Source: Polaromonas sp. JS666
GTDB lineage: Bacteria > Pseudomonadota > Gammaproteobacteria > Burkholderiales > Burkholderiaceae_C
Length of the DNA: 64,000 bases
Direction of reading: 5' to 3'
Assembly (NCBI RefSeq): GCF_000013865.1
Contig: NC_007948.1
Coordinates: 4,340,001-4,404,000 of the forward strand
Every line of letters begins with the position of its first letter. Positions within the stretch are counted from its first letter, which is position 1. Under the pieces are notes generated by a model. It was not told the DNA's origin. It searched no databases and was given only the letters and a program-made list of their open reading frames with translations. Both the position numbers and the translations under genes were made by a program. This document shows positions 43,468 to 52,478 of the stretch, in pieces.

Positions 43468-45066
43468 TCAGCGCTCTGCAATGTAGTGCGACATGCGCGC
43501 GGTTTCGCCGTGCGCCAGGAAGGCGCGCACCTCGGCTTCAAGCGTGTGATCGGCCACGGTCGCACGAGCGCGCTGGCGCAGGTAATCGGCCCATGAGGTC
43601 ACCAGGAAACGCTCGACATAACGGGACGGTTCGCCCAGGTCCTTGTAGACGCGCCAGAAGGTGGCACCATCGCGCCGGCGCGGCGCCTTCATCTGGCCGA
43701 TGGTGTCGAGAAAGGCGTGGTCTTCCCCGGGGCGGATGCGGTAGGCCACCTCCACCGCCACCGGGCCGGCCTCGGGGCTGGGTTCGGCCGCCACGAACAA
43801 CTCCTCCCAGGGCGTGCCCTGTGTCACTTCGTGGTCCGCGCCCACGCGCAATGGGAACGGGCGCGCCAGCAGCAAGCCGGCGGCCATCAGCAGGCCGGCC
43901 GCGACCAGCGCGGCTGTCAGGCCGGCGATGTCGGACACCGCGCCCCAGAACGCCGAGCCGAAGGCGAAGGCGCCCAGCGCGGCCACGATATGCAGCGCCA
44001 CCGCGCGCGAGCGCACCCACGGCGGCGCGCTGGACTGCGTGGCGGTGTTGAAGGTCGACATGGCCGACATCCACGCGGCGCCGCCCACCGCCATGGCGCC
44101 ATAGATCAGCAGCGGCACGCGGACCCACGCGGTGAGCAGCATGACGGCAGAAAACGCCACGCAGCTGGCGCCAACGACAGCGTCGAGTCCGAAACGCACG
44201 CGCATACGCCCGATGACCAGACCGGTGACCACCGCGCCCGTGCCCATGCAGCCCATCAGCAGGCCGAAGCCTTGCGCGCCGGCGCCCAGCTGGCGCTGTG
44301 CGATCACAGGCAGCAGCGCCCACAGGGCCGAGCCGGCCGCGCCAAAGGCCATGGCCCGCACCAGCTGCGCCAGGATCATGCGCGAGTGCCAGGCAAAGCG
44401 CAGCCCGCTGAGCGTCCCGCTCCACAGGCGCTCGGCCGGCAGGCGCGACGGCGGGTGAGCGCGCGGCGGCCAGCGGCGGATCGATTCCCACATGACCAGC
44501 GTCGTGAATACCGTGACAGCGAACACCCAGCCCGCACCCAGGAGTGCGAACAGCACACCGGCGAGCGTGGGGCCTATGGCGCGCGCCACGTTGTAGGCAA
44601 TGCTGACGGCGGTGATGGCCTGCGGCCATTCGGCCCGGGGAACCGGGTCCACCACGGACGAGTTCCAGGCCGGCGTCAGCACCGCCGTGCAGCAGCCGCA
44701 CACAAACACCAGGAAAAGTACCGATGCCGCCCCACCCCAGCCGCCCAGCACCAGCAAGGCCAGCAGCGCGCATGCGGCCACCTGCGCCAGCAGCGCGCTG
44801 GAGATCAGGCGCCGGCGATCGCTGGTGTCGGCCAGCACGCCCGCAGGCAGTGCCAGCAGGAACATGGGCAGGAAAACCGCGGTCTGCACGAGCGCGGCGA
44901 GGAAGGACGAACCGGTCAGCTCGACCATGAGCCAGGCGGCCACCATGGACTGCATGCCGTTGCCAATGAAAAAGACGCCGCCGCAAAACCAAAGCCCGCG
45001 AAAGGCGGGCTGGCGCAGGGGACTCCAGATAGAGGGAGAGAGCGTGATCGGCACGGGATCATTCAT
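43468..45066 (-). CDS. MFS_3-type exporter with C-terminal soluble domain
   Basis: A 532-residue MFS protein of the EntS/MFS_3 group. About residues 15-410 hold twelve helices (FCGGVFFIGNGMQSMVAAWL; LALPAGVLADTSDRRRLIS; AWNSSVVDPVPRAEWPQAIT is a signature). The C-terminal 110 residues (VEVAYRIRPGEDHAFLDTIG, ATFWRVYKDLGEPSRYVERF) form a soluble ferredoxin-like domain seen in a subset of this family. Probably exports a siderophore-like or other metabolite. Monocistronic in appearance. Confidence 0.88.
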   Translation of the reverse strand: MNDPVPITLSPSIWSPLRQPAFRGLWFCGGVFFIGNGMQSMVAAWLMVELTGSSFLAALVQTAVFLPMFLLALPAGVLADTSDRRRLISSALLAQVAACALLALLVLGGWGGAASVLFLVFVCGCCTAVLTPAWNSSVVDPVPRAEWPQAITAVSIAYNVARAIGPTLAGVLFALLGAGWVFAVTVFTTLVMWESIRRWPPRAHPPSRLPAERLWSGTLSGLRFAWHSRMILAQLVRAMAFGAAGSALWALLPVIAQRQLGAGAQGFGLLMGCMGTGAVVTGLVIGRMRVRFGLDAVVGASCVAFSAVMLLTAWVRVPLLIYGAMAVGGAAWMSAMSTFNTATQSSAPPWVRSRAVALHIVAALGAFAFGSAFWGAVSDIAGLTAALVAAGLLMAAGLLLARPFPLRVGADHEVTQGTPWEELFVAAEPSPEAGPVAVEVAYRIRPGEDHAFLDTIGQMKAPRRRDGATFWRVYKDLGEPSRYVERFLVTSWADYLRQRARATVADHTLEAEVRAFLAHGETARMSHYIAER

Positions 45067-45376
45067 AGGATCATTATTTCCCAGAACGGGTAGCCATCAG
45101 CCGACCATCGCGCTTGACCGGGTTGCAGCGCCCGCGACTCTTCACTTGAGCTGGGCGACTTACCGGACTCAGTCAACGGGCAGTGAGTCCTGCCCTGGGT
45201 TGGGACCGGTTAAAACGGCCGCAAACGACACTGCGCCATGATCCGAGGTGACTTCCTGACGGACCGCAATGGGCCTATGCTGTTGAAAAAACCCGGTTAC
45301 GCCCCCCGATCCAGACCCGTTGAGAAGCAAACCCCCGAAAATGGATATAGATTCACGTTAATTGATAAAGACACCC
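45067..45376. other. Gene-free gap, nothing recognised
   Basis: A 310-base interval between the MFS gene start and the DUF3297 gene. No coding frame with a good start, no repeat of the families seen elsewhere and no clear terminator hairpin was found. It presumably contains the two divergent promoters. Confidence 0.5.
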
Positions 45377-45643
45377 ATGAACGAAGCCACTCCCACTCCC
45401 ACTCCCACTCCATTCCCCCCGCTGCCCGACCGCCTGTCGATTGACCCGCGCAGCCCCCATCACATCGCGGCCGTGTTCGAACATGACGTGGGCATTCGGT
45501 TGAATGACAAGGAGCGACTGGACGTCGGGGAATACTGCATCAGCGAGGGCTGGGTCAAGGTGCCCGCCGGCAAAACGCTGGATCGCAAGGGCAATCCGCT
45601 GATGATCAAGCTGAAGGGCAAGGTCGAAGCGTTCTACCGATAG
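45377..45643 (+). CDS. DUF3297 family protein
   Basis: An 88-residue cytosolic protein. LPDRLSIDPRSPHHIAAVFE, IRLNDKERLDVGEYCISEGW and VPAGKTLDRKGNPLMIKLKG form the single DUF3297/YeeX-unrelated domain, ending KVEAFYR; function unknown. The N-terminal TPTPTPTP is encoded by a CCCACT hexanucleotide repeated about four times, so its length may vary. ATG at 45377 is taken; an in-frame TTG five codons upstream is possible. Confidence 0.85.
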   Translation: MNEATPTPTPTPFPPLPDRLSIDPRSPHHIAAVFEHDVGIRLNDKERLDVGEYCISEGWVKVPAGKTLDRKGNPLMIKLKGKVEAFYR

Positions 45644-45729
45644 CGGCTTCGCCTCGCCAGGGCTGCCGCCCCACCACGCCGGCGGCCAGCGCCGCGCGGC
45701 AAGAGGTCTGGCGCGGCTGATTCGCCTGT

Positions 45730-46689
45730 TTACTGTGGCTCTATCTTGGCGTCGCGGATGGCCTTGGCCCACTTGGCGGTTTCCAGCCGGCTGCGCTGGG
45801 CCAGGGCTTCAGGCGTTCCGGGCTCGACCACGAAACCAATCGGCGAAAATTTTTCCTGCAGGTCCTTGCTCTGCGCCGCGGCATTGATGGCCTGGTTGAG
45901 CTTGGCAACGATCTCGGGTGGCGTTCCCGCTGGCGCAAACATCGCGAAGTAGGCGATCAGCTCATAGTCCTTGAGCCCCAAGGCCTCATTGACGGTGGGC
46001 AGTTCCGGAATCGCGGGCGAGCGCTTGGTCGAGGTCACCGCCAGGCCGCGGATCTTGCCCGCCTTGACCTGGGGCAGCGTCACGGCAAAGTCGGCCGTGA
46101 ACATCATCACCTGCCCGCCGAGCAGGTCGGTCATGGCCGCTGGGCCGCTTTTGTACGGCACGTTGGTCATTTCGATGCCCGCCATGTTGGCCAGCATCTC
46201 GGAGGACACCAGCTGCGAGGTGCTGGCACTGGCAAAGGTGAGATGGCCGGGCTTGGTCTTGCCCAGGGTCACCAGCTCGCGCAGCGTCTTGGCCGGCACG
46301 TCGTTGTTGACCGCCACGATGAGCGGCACCGAGCCCATGTAGCCCAAAGGCGCAAAGGCCGTATCCTGGTCATAGGGCAGCTTCTTCATCAGGCTCTTGA
46401 GTGCCGCGTTGGTGCTGTTGGTTCCGATCAGGATGGTGTAGCCGTCGGGAGCAGCCTTGGCGACGGCATCGGCCCCCAGCATGCCATTGACGCCAGCCTT
46501 GTTCTCCACCACGATGACCTGCCCCAGCGTTTCCGACATCTTGGCCGCAAACGCGCGTCCAATCTGGTCCGTGGCGCTACCCGCGGCAAACGGCACGATA
46601 GCCTTGATGGGCTTGTTCGGGTAGGCCTGGCCGAAGGCGGCGAGCGAGAAACTCGCCACCGCCAGGAAAAGAATCGACTTGCACTTCAT
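45730..46689 (-). CDS. Bug/TctC-family periplasmic receptor of the AtuA cluster
   Basis: A 319-residue tripartite tricarboxylate transporter receptor. Signal peptide MKCKSILFLAVASFSLAAFG, then YPNKPIKAIVPFAAGSATDQ, VVENKAGVNGMLGADAVAKA and APDGYTILIGTNSTNAAL, all typical. AGGAGAC seven bases before ATG at 46689. It is 43 bases after the AtuA-type gene pair on the same strand, so its ligand is probably the substrate or precursor handled by that pair and the genes up to 51 kb. No TctAB nearby. Confidence 0.92.
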   Translation of the reverse strand: MKCKSILFLAVASFSLAAFGQAYPNKPIKAIVPFAAGSATDQIGRAFAAKMSETLGQVIVVENKAGVNGMLGADAVAKAAPDGYTILIGTNSTNAALKSLMKKLPYDQDTAFAPLGYMGSVPLIVAVNNDVPAKTLRELVTLGKTKPGHLTFASASTSQLVSSEMLANMAGIEMTNVPYKSGPAAMTDLLGGQVMMFTADFAVTLPQVKAGKIRGLAVTSTKRSPAIPELPTVNEALGLKDYELIAYFAMFAPAGTPPEIVAKLNQAINAAAQSKDLQEKFSPIGFVVEPGTPEALAQRSRLETAKWAKAIRDAKIEPQ

Positions 46690-46732
46690 GTTGATGTCTC
46701 CTGTTAAAAACTGTTTGTTGAATACGCCAAGC

Positions 46733-47035
46733 TTATTCGATGGCCAGGCCAAGGATGGCGGAACTCAGGCACTTGCCATGCGCATCCAGCGCAAGAGAGC
46801 GGGTCACGCCCCCACCCAGCGCGTCGTGCAGCACAAAGTTCAAGGCCCCCAGCTGCGGCACCACGTAGCGTTCAACCTCGCCTTTGACGATGTCAGCATA
46901 CAGCGCACGCACACGTTCCGCCGTCACGGCGCGCTCGATCGCAGGGAAGTCCTTGAGATCGTAGGCAATGACGGAAATGGTCGACCGGTTTCCCTTGTCT
47001 CCGGTACGGGAATGGGCAATTTCTCGCAGCAGCAT
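46733..47035 (-). CDS. AtuA-like ferredoxin-fold small subunit
   Basis: A 100-residue protein: MLLREIAHSRTGDKGNRSTI, then YDLKDFPAIERAVTAERVRA and NFVLHDALGGGVTRSLALDA. The AHSRTGDKGN opening and the ALGGG core are typical of the domain that follows AtuA (DUF1446) proteins, either fused or as a separate gene. It starts 2 bases after the AtuA gene stop, so a two-subunit complex is expected. Reaction unknown in detail. Confidence 0.88.
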   Translation of the reverse strand: MLLREIAHSRTGDKGNRSTISVIAYDLKDFPAIERAVTAERVRALYADIVKGEVERYVVPQLGALNFVLHDALGGGVTRSLALDAHGKCLSSAILGLAIE

Positions 47036-47037
47036 TT

Positions 47038-48375
47038 TTAAAGCTCCATCGTGGTGACAGTTGGCTGGACAAGGTCGCGCGGAACCAGCGTGGAAGCCGC
47101 GGCGATCACCTCGCGGACCGACTTGGTGACACCGCCGCCGCTGGCGGGCCCGTTGAGGTACATCGCCTCCACCTCATTGGCCACCCGCTCGGCGTCCTGC
47201 CTGGTTTCCACCCGCATGGCCACGCGGGCGCGGACTTCATAAGGCTCATAGCCGCGGGCCAGGGTTTCCCCATGAATGGCGTTCACGCCGATGAGCTCGT
47301 ACCGGCTATCGAGCGCCTGGATGCCCGAGCTCTCCAGGCGCTGCCGCAGTACATCCAGGGCCAGCCGGCCCCGCGCCTCGGCCCCCAGGCCGGCGTAGGA
47401 AATCTGCCCTTCCCCGATGAATCCGTCACGGTGTCCCACGGTCACCTTCAAGGTTGCCGGGCGCGGATGACCAGTGGCACCGTCGATCTGTACCCGGTCG
47501 GGCCCGACTTGGGTCAGCGTGACACCTGAAAAATCCGCGACCACATCCGGCTGCAGGTAGCTGGCGGGGTTTTCGACCTCATACAAGAGCTGCGCCGCGC
47601 AGGTGGCGGTGGTGACGCAGCCGCCCGAGCCCTCCACCTTGGTGATGATGGCGCGCCCGTCTTCGGATACTTCGGCCAGGGGAAAACCAAGCCTGGCCAG
47701 GTCAGGCACATCGCGGTAACCAGGATCGGCAAAATATCCGCCCGTGACCTGCCCCGCGCACTCCAGAAGGTGCCCGACCACAATGCCCCGGCCCATCATG
47801 TGCCAGTCCGACATGGACCAGCCAAACTCATGAATGAGGGGGGCGAGAAACAGGGCCGGATCGGCGACACGTCCCGTGACGACCACATCGGCGCCCAGGC
47901 GCAGCGCCCTCACCAGCGCCTCGGCACCGATGTACGCGTTCGCTGAAAGCACGGTGTCACCCAATGAGCGAAGCGGCGCACCACTCTCCATGATGGTCAG
48001 CTCGTGATCATGGAGGCGCGGCAGCACATCGTCGCCCTGGACCACCGCCACCTTCAGCCGCTGCAGCCCCAGCTCCCGCGCGATCCTGATGATTTCTTCA
48101 CCCGCCGCCTGGGGATTTGCGGCCCCCATGTTGGTGATGATCTTCACACCCTGGGCGACGCATGAAGGCAGCACCGCCTCCATGCGGTCCCGGAGCAAGG
48201 GGTCAAAGCCCAGACGGGCATCCCTGCTTCGCTCCAACTGGGCCAGCGCAATGGTGCGCTCTGCCAGGCACTCAAACACCAGATAGTCCAGGTTGCCCTT
48301 TTCGGCCAGCTCTACGGCGGGCGGAATGCGGTCCCCCGAGTAACCAGCACCGGCACCAATGCGGATGATTTTCAT
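47038..48375 (-). CDS. Acyclic terpene utilisation AtuA family protein (DUF1446)
   Basis: A 445-residue DUF1446 protein. IRIGAGAGYSGDRIPPAVEL opens the family fold; AERTIALAQLERSRDARLGF, KIITNMGAANPQAAG and VTGRVADPALFLAPLIHEFG are conserved blocks. AtuA is required for citronellol/geranyl degradation in Pseudomonas, but DUF1446 proteins occur in many catabolic clusters, so terpene use here is not shown. Followed closely by the small subunit and a Bug receptor. ATG at 48375 is preferred; a TTG five codons upstream is open. Confidence 0.88.
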   Translation of the reverse strand: MKIIRIGAGAGYSGDRIPPAVELAEKGNLDYLVFECLAERTIALAQLERSRDARLGFDPLLRDRMEAVLPSCVAQGVKIITNMGAANPQAAGEEIIRIARELGLQRLKVAVVQGDDVLPRLHDHELTIMESGAPLRSLGDTVLSANAYIGAEALVRALRLGADVVVTGRVADPALFLAPLIHEFGWSMSDWHMMGRGIVVGHLLECAGQVTGGYFADPGYRDVPDLARLGFPLAEVSEDGRAIITKVEGSGGCVTTATCAAQLLYEVENPASYLQPDVVADFSGVTLTQVGPDRVQIDGATGHPRPATLKVTVGHRDGFIGEGQISYAGLGAEARGRLALDVLRQRLESSGIQALDSRYELIGVNAIHGETLARGYEPYEVRARVAMRVETRQDAERVANEVEAMYLNGPASGGGVTKSVREVIAAASTLVPRDLVQPTVTTMEL

Positions 48376-48524
48376 GGAATGGTCTTTCAAAAATGTCTCT
48401 ATGTCGCAGGGCAGCGGAACCGGGCCACACCGGTCGTATCGGTCGTACAGGCCGCACCAGACGAACTATGGCCGAAGCAAAAGCCCCTGTAAATTACCGG
48501 CGTGTGAGGCTTTACCATTGGGGC

Positions 48525-48665
48525 ATGAAAACAACCTACATCCTTGGCGCCATCCTGGCCTGCAGCGTAACCGGAACCCTGGTCGGCGCCCGCTCGGCAA
48601 AAACCGCACTCCTGGTGGTATCCGCCGTGCTCTCGCTCTATGGCCTGGTTCGCCTGCTGGGTTGA
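48525..48665 (+). CDS. Possible 46-residue membrane peptide
   Basis: In the 373-base gap between the AtuA gene start and the formyltransferase fusion stop, ATG at 48525 opens MKTTYILGAILACSVTGTLV with a second hydrophobic stretch TALLVVSAVLSLYGLVRLL. The two-helix hairpin composition is suggestive, but the ribosome binding site is weak, so it may be spurious. Confidence 0.3.
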   Translation: MKTTYILGAILACSVTGTLVGARSAKTALLVVSAVLSLYGLVRLLG

Positions 48666-48748
48666 GCGGACGGGATGGTTCTGGCCGATGAGGTTGCAGC
48701 CGGACTGAATGCCGGCGTGCGCTGCCTGCTGCCGGGCCGGCATTCAAC

Positions 48749-49906
48749 TCATTGAGCGGGATTCTGCCGCTCTCCCAAAGCGATGTCGACCATCATCTCG
48801 CGGGCCAAGGTGCCGAGTTCCTGTCGCAACGCATCGACGGACAGGGCGGCAGGCACCAGCAAGTGCGCTTCGATCTTGAAGGTCTGTTTGCCGGACACGC
48901 CGCTGCGGATGATTTCGGTATGAATGCTCTCGATGCTGATGGCGCGCTCGGCCAGTATCTTCGTCAGCTTGCTGACGATGCCGACCCGATCCTCGCCGAC
49001 CAGCTCAAGCTCAACCACGCGCAGCGAGGTGGGCACCCTGGCGCCGTCGCTCCGGGCAATGACCACCTGCAAGCCGCTGGACTCGAGTCCGCGCAGCGCG
49101 GCCGCCAGTGCGTCCGCGTTCTCGGGCGGCACCTCGAAGTGAACCGTGCCGGCAAATTCATTGGCCAGTTTTGTCATGCGGCTCGCCGCCCAGTTGGCAC
49201 CGAAACGCTCCGCCCGTTCGGCCAGCGAGCTCACGATGCCATGGCGGTCAGCCCCCACGATAGAGACGACAAGCGAGGTGGTCGTCGAGGAGACCTCCTC
49301 GGTCAACACGACCGACTTGCGGATCATGGGGGCCTTGGTGGCAAAGCCCGGATCTTGCGGGTAGGCGGGAACGGAACCCTGCATGCGGGCGTGATGAACC
49401 ACCTTGCGCAAAAGGGCCAGACCCATCGGCGCCAGAGCGCGCTCCCATAATTCGCGCGCCGTCTCGCCCTTGGCGACAAAGCACCAGTCCTGGGCGGCGA
49501 TGGCGCCCGCGTCCCACCCGTCGGCCAGGTGATAGATCGAGCCACCAGCGATCGGGTCGCCTTCCAGAATCGTCCATTCGACGGCGGCGATGCCACGATG
49601 CCGGGGCAGCAGCGAGGGGTGATAACCGACGCCGCCCAGGCGCGAACGCGCGAGCGCCTCGTCGCTCACCCGTGCGTGCGTGTGCGCGGCGATGATGAGG
49701 TCGGTGCCCTCGGCAATCGCGTTGCCCGGCACGAACCTGGGGTTCTCAAGCACATGCACCGCGACGCCGGCCGCCTGCGCAGCCAGCGCCAGCCGATCGT
49801 CCACAGCGGGAGCGACGATGCTGGTGAACTCGATGCCTTCTTCCTTGCGTAGCGCCTCAAACACCGAAGCAGCGAAAAAACGGGACCCCACCAATGCACA
49901 TTTCAT
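48749..49906 (-). CDS. Formyltransferase-fold protein fused to two ACT domains
   Basis: A 385-residue fusion. Residues 1 to about 190 are a formyltransferase/hydrolase domain (MKCALVGSRFFAASVFEAL) with YHPSLLPRHRG, His96, and Asp132 in WDAGAI; the usual catalytic Asn is replaced by Gly-Tyr, as in the 10-formyl-THF hydrolase domain of ALDH1L1-type enzymes. Two ACT domains follow (SLVVSIVGADRHGIVSSLAE, about 205-285; LELVGEDRVGIVSKLTKILA, about 298-375), resembling GcvR. PurU has one ACT before the catalytic domain; here order is reversed and doubled. Likely a 10-formyl-THF hydrolase or transferase sensing amino acids such as glycine or serine. Next to a class V aminotransferase, consistent with one-carbon or glyoxylate metabolism. 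Confidence 0.85.
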   Translation of the reverse strand: MKCALVGSRFFAASVFEALRKEEGIEFTSIVAPAVDDRLALAAQAAGVAVHVLENPRFVPGNAIAEGTDLIIAAHTHARVSDEALARSRLGGVGYHPSLLPRHRGIAAVEWTILEGDPIAGGSIYHLADGWDAGAIAAQDWCFVAKGETARELWERALAPMGLALLRKVVHHARMQGSVPAYPQDPGFATKAPMIRKSVVLTEEVSSTTTSLVVSIVGADRHGIVSSLAERAERFGANWAASRMTKLANEFAGTVHFEVPPENADALAAALRGLESSGLQVVIARSDGARVPTSLRVVELELVGEDRVGIVSKLTKILAERAISIESIHTEIIRSGVSGKQTFKIEAHLLVPAALSVDALRQELGTLAREMMVDIALGERQNPAQ

Positions 49907-49982
49907 TGACACATCTCTTCATTCATTAAAAGGAAAAGTAAAGGAAAATTCCTGAAGGGGAAGTTCCGGCGCCGGCCGGTCT

Positions 49983-51146
49983 TCAGCCAGCCAGGGCGTC
50001 GGCAGCCACACGCTCCACCAGCCCGATCCGATCCAGCGCACCGGCCAATTGCCCCACCGTGCGATCCGACTGGTGCCACTTCTCGAGCCCGAACAGCCCG
50101 ACGCGGAAGGTCATGAAGTCAGCGCCTTCGTCACATTGCAGCGGCACACCGGCAGCCGTCTGCAGCCCCTGGGCCATGAACTTTTTGCCGGACTGGATCT
50201 CGTGGTCGGTGGTGTAGCTGACCACCACGCCGGGCGCCTTGAATCCGTCGGCGGCGACGCTGGGCAGGCCGCGGCTTTCGAACAGTGCGCGCACTTTGCC
50301 GCCCAGTGCCTCCTGCTCGGCGCGTACCTTGGCAAAACCGTAGGCTTGGGTTTCCTTCATGGCGGCGCGCAGGCGTGTGAGGGCGTCGGTAGGCAGGGTG
50401 GCGTGGTAGGCGTGGCCGCCTTTTTCATAGGTCTCCATGATCTGCAGCCACTTCTTCAAATCGCAGGCAAAGCTGGTGCTGGTGGTGCCTTCAATGGCCG
50501 CGCGGGCGCGCTCGCTGAGCATGACCATGGCGCAGCAGGGTGAACTGCTCCAGCCTTTTTGCGGCGCAGAAATCAGCACGTCCACGCCCGTGGCTTTCAT
50601 GTCGACCCACATGGCGCCCGAGGCGATGCAGTCGAGCACGAACAGGCCGCCCACGGCGTGCACAGCATCGGCCACGGCGCGCAGGTAGCTGTCGGGCAGG
50701 ATCATGCCGGAAGCGGTCTCCACATGCGGGGCAAAGACGACGGCAGGTTTTTCTTTTGCAATGGTGGCCTGCACTTCGGCGATCGGTGCGGGCGCCCAGG
50801 GCGCCTGCGCACCAGGGCCGGTTTGGTGGGCCTTGAGAACGGTGGACGAGGCAGGGATGCTTCCCATGTCAAAGATCTGCGTCCAGCGGTAGCTGAACCA
50901 GCCGTTGCGAATGACCAGCACCTGCTTGCCGGTGGCGAACTGGCGCGCCACCGCCTCCATGCCGTAGGTGCCGCTGCCAGGCACCAGCACGGCCGACGGG
51001 GCGTTGTACACCTCCTTCAGGATGCTGGAGATGTCTGTCATCACGCCCTGGAAGCTGCGCGACATGTGGTTCAGCGCGCGGTCGGTGTACACCACCGAGA
51101 ATTCAAGCAAACCATCAGGGTCGACGTTGGGCAGCAGTCCGGGCAT
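49983..51146 (-). CDS. Class V PLP aminotransferase (alanine/serine-glyoxylate type)
   Basis: A 387-residue fold-type I PLP enzyme. VLVPGSGTYGMEAVARQF binds the cofactor phosphate, VLDCIASGAMWVDMKATGVD gives the PLP-ring Asp, and SAPQKGWSSSP holds Lys197 for the Schiff base. It resembles alanine-glyoxylate and serine-pyruvate aminotransferases. With the formyltransferase-ACT fusion 70 bases downstream it may belong to glycine/serine/glyoxylate metabolism. ATG at 51146 chosen (GAGAAAACCC before it); upstream residues look unlike the family. Confidence 0.9.
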   Translation of the reverse strand: MPGLLPNVDPDGLLEFSVVYTDRALNHMSRSFQGVMTDISSILKEVYNAPSAVLVPGSGTYGMEAVARQFATGKQVLVIRNGWFSYRWTQIFDMGSIPASSTVLKAHQTGPGAQAPWAPAPIAEVQATIAKEKPAVVFAPHVETASGMILPDSYLRAVADAVHAVGGLFVLDCIASGAMWVDMKATGVDVLISAPQKGWSSSPCCAMVMLSERARAAIEGTTSTSFACDLKKWLQIMETYEKGGHAYHATLPTDALTRLRAAMKETQAYGFAKVRAEQEALGGKVRALFESRGLPSVAADGFKAPGVVVSYTTDHEIQSGKKFMAQGLQTAAGVPLQCDEGADFMTFRVGLFGLEKWHQSDRTVGQLAGALDRIGLVERVAADALAG

Positions 51147-51291
51147 AGGGTTTTCTCGGGGTAGTTGAAAAAAAACGACTTGGCAGCTTAGCATGCCGAG
51201 CCTTTTTCCCCCGCGGGTTTTGCGCAGCGCCGCCGGTCAGCAGCTCAAGGACGAAGTGCGAGCGAGAAAGCGAAGGATTTTCCGCAACGAC

Positions 51292-51672
51292 CTACTGGTT
51301 AAATGCCTGCTCAAAAAACCCAATAGGGTGCAGCTCGATCGCCCAGCCGACGTTTTCGCCCAAGGTGGCCGCCGGATGCAGCGAAGCCACCCGCACCGCC
51401 TCGTCCCGGTCAGCCGCCTCAATGATGAAAAAACCGCCAACCATTTCTTTGGCCTCGGCATAGGGGCCGTCGGTCACTTGAGGTTTGCCAACGCGCGGGC
51501 GCAAGGCGAAGGCGGCCTGCGGGCCCTCGAGCGAGGCGCTCACCACCAGGCGGCCAGTCTTCTTCAGCTCGGCGTCTTTGGCTGGGCACTGGCTCACCAG
51601 GGCCTCGACCTCGCCAGGGGCCAGTGCGGCGAATTTTTCGGGATTGTAGTAGGCGAGGCAGAGGTATTTCAT
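51292..51672 (-). CDS. YCII-related protein (DGPF-type)
   Basis: A 126-residue protein of the YciI-like/DGPF family: MKYLCLAYYNPEKFAALAPG, ALRPRVGKPQVTDGPYAEAK and EMVGGFFIIEAADRDEAVRV. The TDGPYAE motif is the family hallmark. Such proteins are small ferredoxin-fold dimers, often beside sigma-70 ECF factors; none is present here. Function unknown. Confidence 0.92.
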   Translation of the reverse strand: MKYLCLAYYNPEKFAALAPGEVEALVSQCPAKDAELKKTGRLVVSASLEGPQAAFALRPRVGKPQVTDGPYAEAKEMVGGFFIIEAADRDEAVRVASLHPAATLGENVGWAIELHPIGFFEQAFNQ

Positions 51673-51791
51673 GGGGAAGTCCTTTCAGATTTTGAACCTT
51701 ACACCCCTACGACGAACGACAAACCTGCATTTCGACACCCGATCCGCAAACCTTGAAAAAAAGAGTTCGCTCCCTTGCAAATGTCCGGCTC

Positions 51792-52469
51792 TCAAGCTGG
51801 CAGCGCGACAGTTATGCGCCGGGACAGCGCCGACTCGCGTTGCCGCAGAAAGGCGCGCAGAAATTCAGGGTAATCAGGACGAACCGCGTTGCGGACCGAT
51901 TCACGTTGTGCCAGCGCGCGCCGCCAGGCCTTCACCTTGGGCGTATCGGCGAAAACACCGAAATCACCGATTTCGTCGAACACGTCGAAGTACCGGAAGA
52001 CCGGGCCGAAGACCGCATCCACCATGCTGAACTGTTCGCCAGCGAAGTAGGGGCCGCTTCCCAGGGCCGCTTCGACCAGCTGGAACTTTGCGCGCAGCTC
52101 GGCGGCGCGGGCCGCCAGGGCTTCCTCACTGGGCGCGTTATAGAAGGCGCCGATGGTGTTGAGGATCGCAGAACCGAACTCCATCCAGCTGCGGTGCCGG
52201 GCACGTTGCAGGGCGCCCTCGGGGTGCAGGCGGGGTGCGGCTGTTTCGTCGAGGTATTCGCAGATGACGGCGGATTCAAAAATCGCTTCGCCGTCCACCC
52301 GCAGCACGGGCGTCTTGCCCAGCGGCGAGACCTTGAGGAACCAGTCGGGCTTGTGGGCCAGGTCAATGTCCTGCCGCTCAAAACTAATGCACTTCTCGGC
52401 CATGACAATCGCCGCGCGCTGGACATAAGGGCACAGCTTGTGGCTGATCAATGTGAGTTGGGAGGCCAT
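51792..52469 (-). CDS. Glutathione S-transferase family protein
   Basis: A 225-residue GST with CPYVQRAAIVMAEKCISFER as the N-terminal active-site region (Cys in the CPYxxR motif, as in omega- and beta-like or Lambda-type thiol transferases), KVSPLGKTPVLRVDGEAIFE with the cis-Pro, and ESAVICEYLDE. The helical C-terminal domain includes FSMVDAVFGPVFRYFDVF. Probably reduces glutathione mixed disulfides. Ten bases upstream of the DoxX stop, in the same direction, so the two may be co-transcribed. Confidence 0.9.
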   Translation of the reverse strand: MASQLTLISHKLCPYVQRAAIVMAEKCISFERQDIDLAHKPDWFLKVSPLGKTPVLRVDGEAIFESAVICEYLDETAAPRLHPEGALQRARHRSWMEFGSAILNTIGAFYNAPSEEALAARAAELRAKFQLVEAALGSGPYFAGEQFSMVDAVFGPVFRYFDVFDEIGDFGVFADTPKVKAWRRALAQRESVRNAVRPDYPEFLRAFLRQRESALSRRITVALPA

Positions 52470-52478
52470 GGTGCTCCT

